In this document: in pieces, positions 6,331 to 6,778 of the stretch | Numbering within the stretch: position 1 is the stretch's first letter | Layout: every line of letters begins with the position of its first letter | DNA from: Halieaceae bacterium UBA6060 | Lineage (GTDB): Bacteria > Pseudomonadota > Gammaproteobacteria > Pseudomonadales > Halieaceae | Assembly (NCBI GenBank): GCA_002428935.1 | Contig: DIYG01000145.1 | Span: 18,368-25,145, forward strand | Direction of reading: 5' to 3' | Length of the DNA: 6,778 bases | Notes under the pieces: generated by a model | The model's input: only the letters and a program-made list of their open reading frames with translations | Told to the model about the DNA's origin: nothing | Database searches by the model: none | Program-made: the position numbers and the translations under genes

Positions 6331-6778
6331 CTACTCCTGGTGGTGGCTGGTGAGCGCGTCGAGCAAACGCTTATGGATACCACCAAAGCCGCCATTACTC
6401 ATGATGATGATGTCGTCTCCCGACGATGTTTCGGCCACGAGAGAAGCGATGAGTTCCCCCATATCCGAGGCAATACGCGCACGACCCGCAGACTCCGCCA
6501 CCACGGTATCGAGGGACCAGTCGAGGCCCGGGGGCTGGTACCAGAACACCCGGTCCGCTGCGCCTGTTGAGGTGGCCAATTGTCTGCGATGTTCTCCCAT
6601 ACGCATGGTATTGGATCGCGGTTCGATAACCGCAAAGATCCGCCCTCGGTCCGGTGCGGCCGTAGCGGTTTCCAGCGTGGCCGCGATGGCCGTGGGATGG
6701 TGAGCAAAGTCGTCGTAGACCCGAACACCACCGACCTCACCACGCAGTTCGAGGCGGCGACGCACACCCTGAAAACGG
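6331..6778 (-). CDS. mpl: UDP-MurNAc:murein tripeptide ligase, C-terminal fragment
   Basis: C-terminal 148 codons, about a third of the roughly 457-residue Mpl. The enzyme attaches recycled L-Ala-gamma-D-Glu-meso-diaminopimelate to UDP-MurNAc with ATP, returning cell-wall peptide to peptidoglycan synthesis in the cytoplasm. The frame is open to the window edge. It reads RFQGVRRRLELRGE, then the Mur-ligase C-terminal signature YDDFAHHPTAI, EPRSNTMRMG and the terminal MSNGGFGGIHKRLLDAL. EPRSNTM and SNGGFGGIH point to Mpl rather than MurC. The GTG at 6765 is an internal valine and not a start. The stop TAG (6333-6331) is 6 bases before the exporter ATG, so mpl heads or lies within the mpl-exporter-LON operon. 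Its promoter and N-terminus are outside the window. Confidence 0.95.
   Translation of the reverse strand, partial: RFQGVRRRLELRGEVGGVRVYDDFAHHPTAIAATLETATAAPDRGRIFAVIEPRSNTMRMGEHRRQLATSTGAADRVFWYQPPGLDWSLDTVVAESAGRARIASDMGELIASLVAETSSGDDIIIMSNGGFGGIHKRLLDALTSHHQE
6334..6338 (-). promoter_or_regulatory. Ribosome binding site of the RND exporter
   Basis: On the minus strand AGGAG lies 9 bases before the exporter's ATG and within the last codons of mpl, immediately before the mpl TAG. It decides the exporter start. It also implies that ribosomes finishing mpl reach the site, so the two genes are probably cotranslated. Confidence 0.75.

Noticed and set aside
6109..6570. Plus-strand open frame across the mpl-exporter junction
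   Set aside because: It is antisense to two confident genes, with no ribosome site or recognisable domain.

Overview
The window looks like ordinary chromosomal sequence from a gammaproteobacterium. It is moderately GC-rich, genes are packed tightly, and every protein has a recognisable gammaproteobacterial relative. The order argG / pyrC-rnt recalls Pseudomonas-type genomes. The style of the RND exporter suggests a marine group such as the OM60/NOR5 (Halieaceae) relatives, but that placement is inference from memory and not a demonstrated assignment. I see no mobile element, tRNA, rRNA or CRISPR array.

Layout. Positions 1-1201 (minus) hold argG, argininosuccinate synthase, missing only its last few residues at the left edge. 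A 155-base divergent intergenic region (1202-1356) separates it from a plus-strand pair: pyrC (dihydroorotase, 1357-2412, TTG start) and rnt (ribonuclease T, 2409-3053), joined by a four-base GTGA overlap. Two bases after the rnt stop comes the stop of a convergent minus-strand operon. Read in its own direction this runs mpl (C-terminal third, 6778-6331), a 12-TM RND/MMPL-type exporter (6324-3643), and a stand-alone LON-domain protein (3646-3056). mpl and the exporter gene are 6 bases apart; the exporter and LON genes overlap by another GTGA.

How the genes relate. argG (arginine, using aspartate and citrulline) and pyrC (pyrimidines, from carbamoyl aspartate) both lie downstream of carbamoyl phosphate, so a shared divergent control region is plausible. 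It contains an 8-bp perfect dyad and an unusual trio of complementary 6-mers in the argG leader. mpl recycles murein peptides. The exporter has no membrane-fusion or outer-membrane partner in the window and is probably a self-contained MMPL/HAE3-like lipid or hydrophobic-molecule transporter.

The most unusual element is in the exporter. Its second periplasmic domain carries an insertion of about 70 residues with 27 Asp/Glu, 12 regularly spaced Phe and no Lys/Arg, built on a degenerate in-frame repeat of about 18 bases. The same protein has lost the TM4 aspartate position while keeping the TM10 one. I found no clearly new multi-gene system; the novelty is at the level of protein architecture and the argG-pyrC control region.
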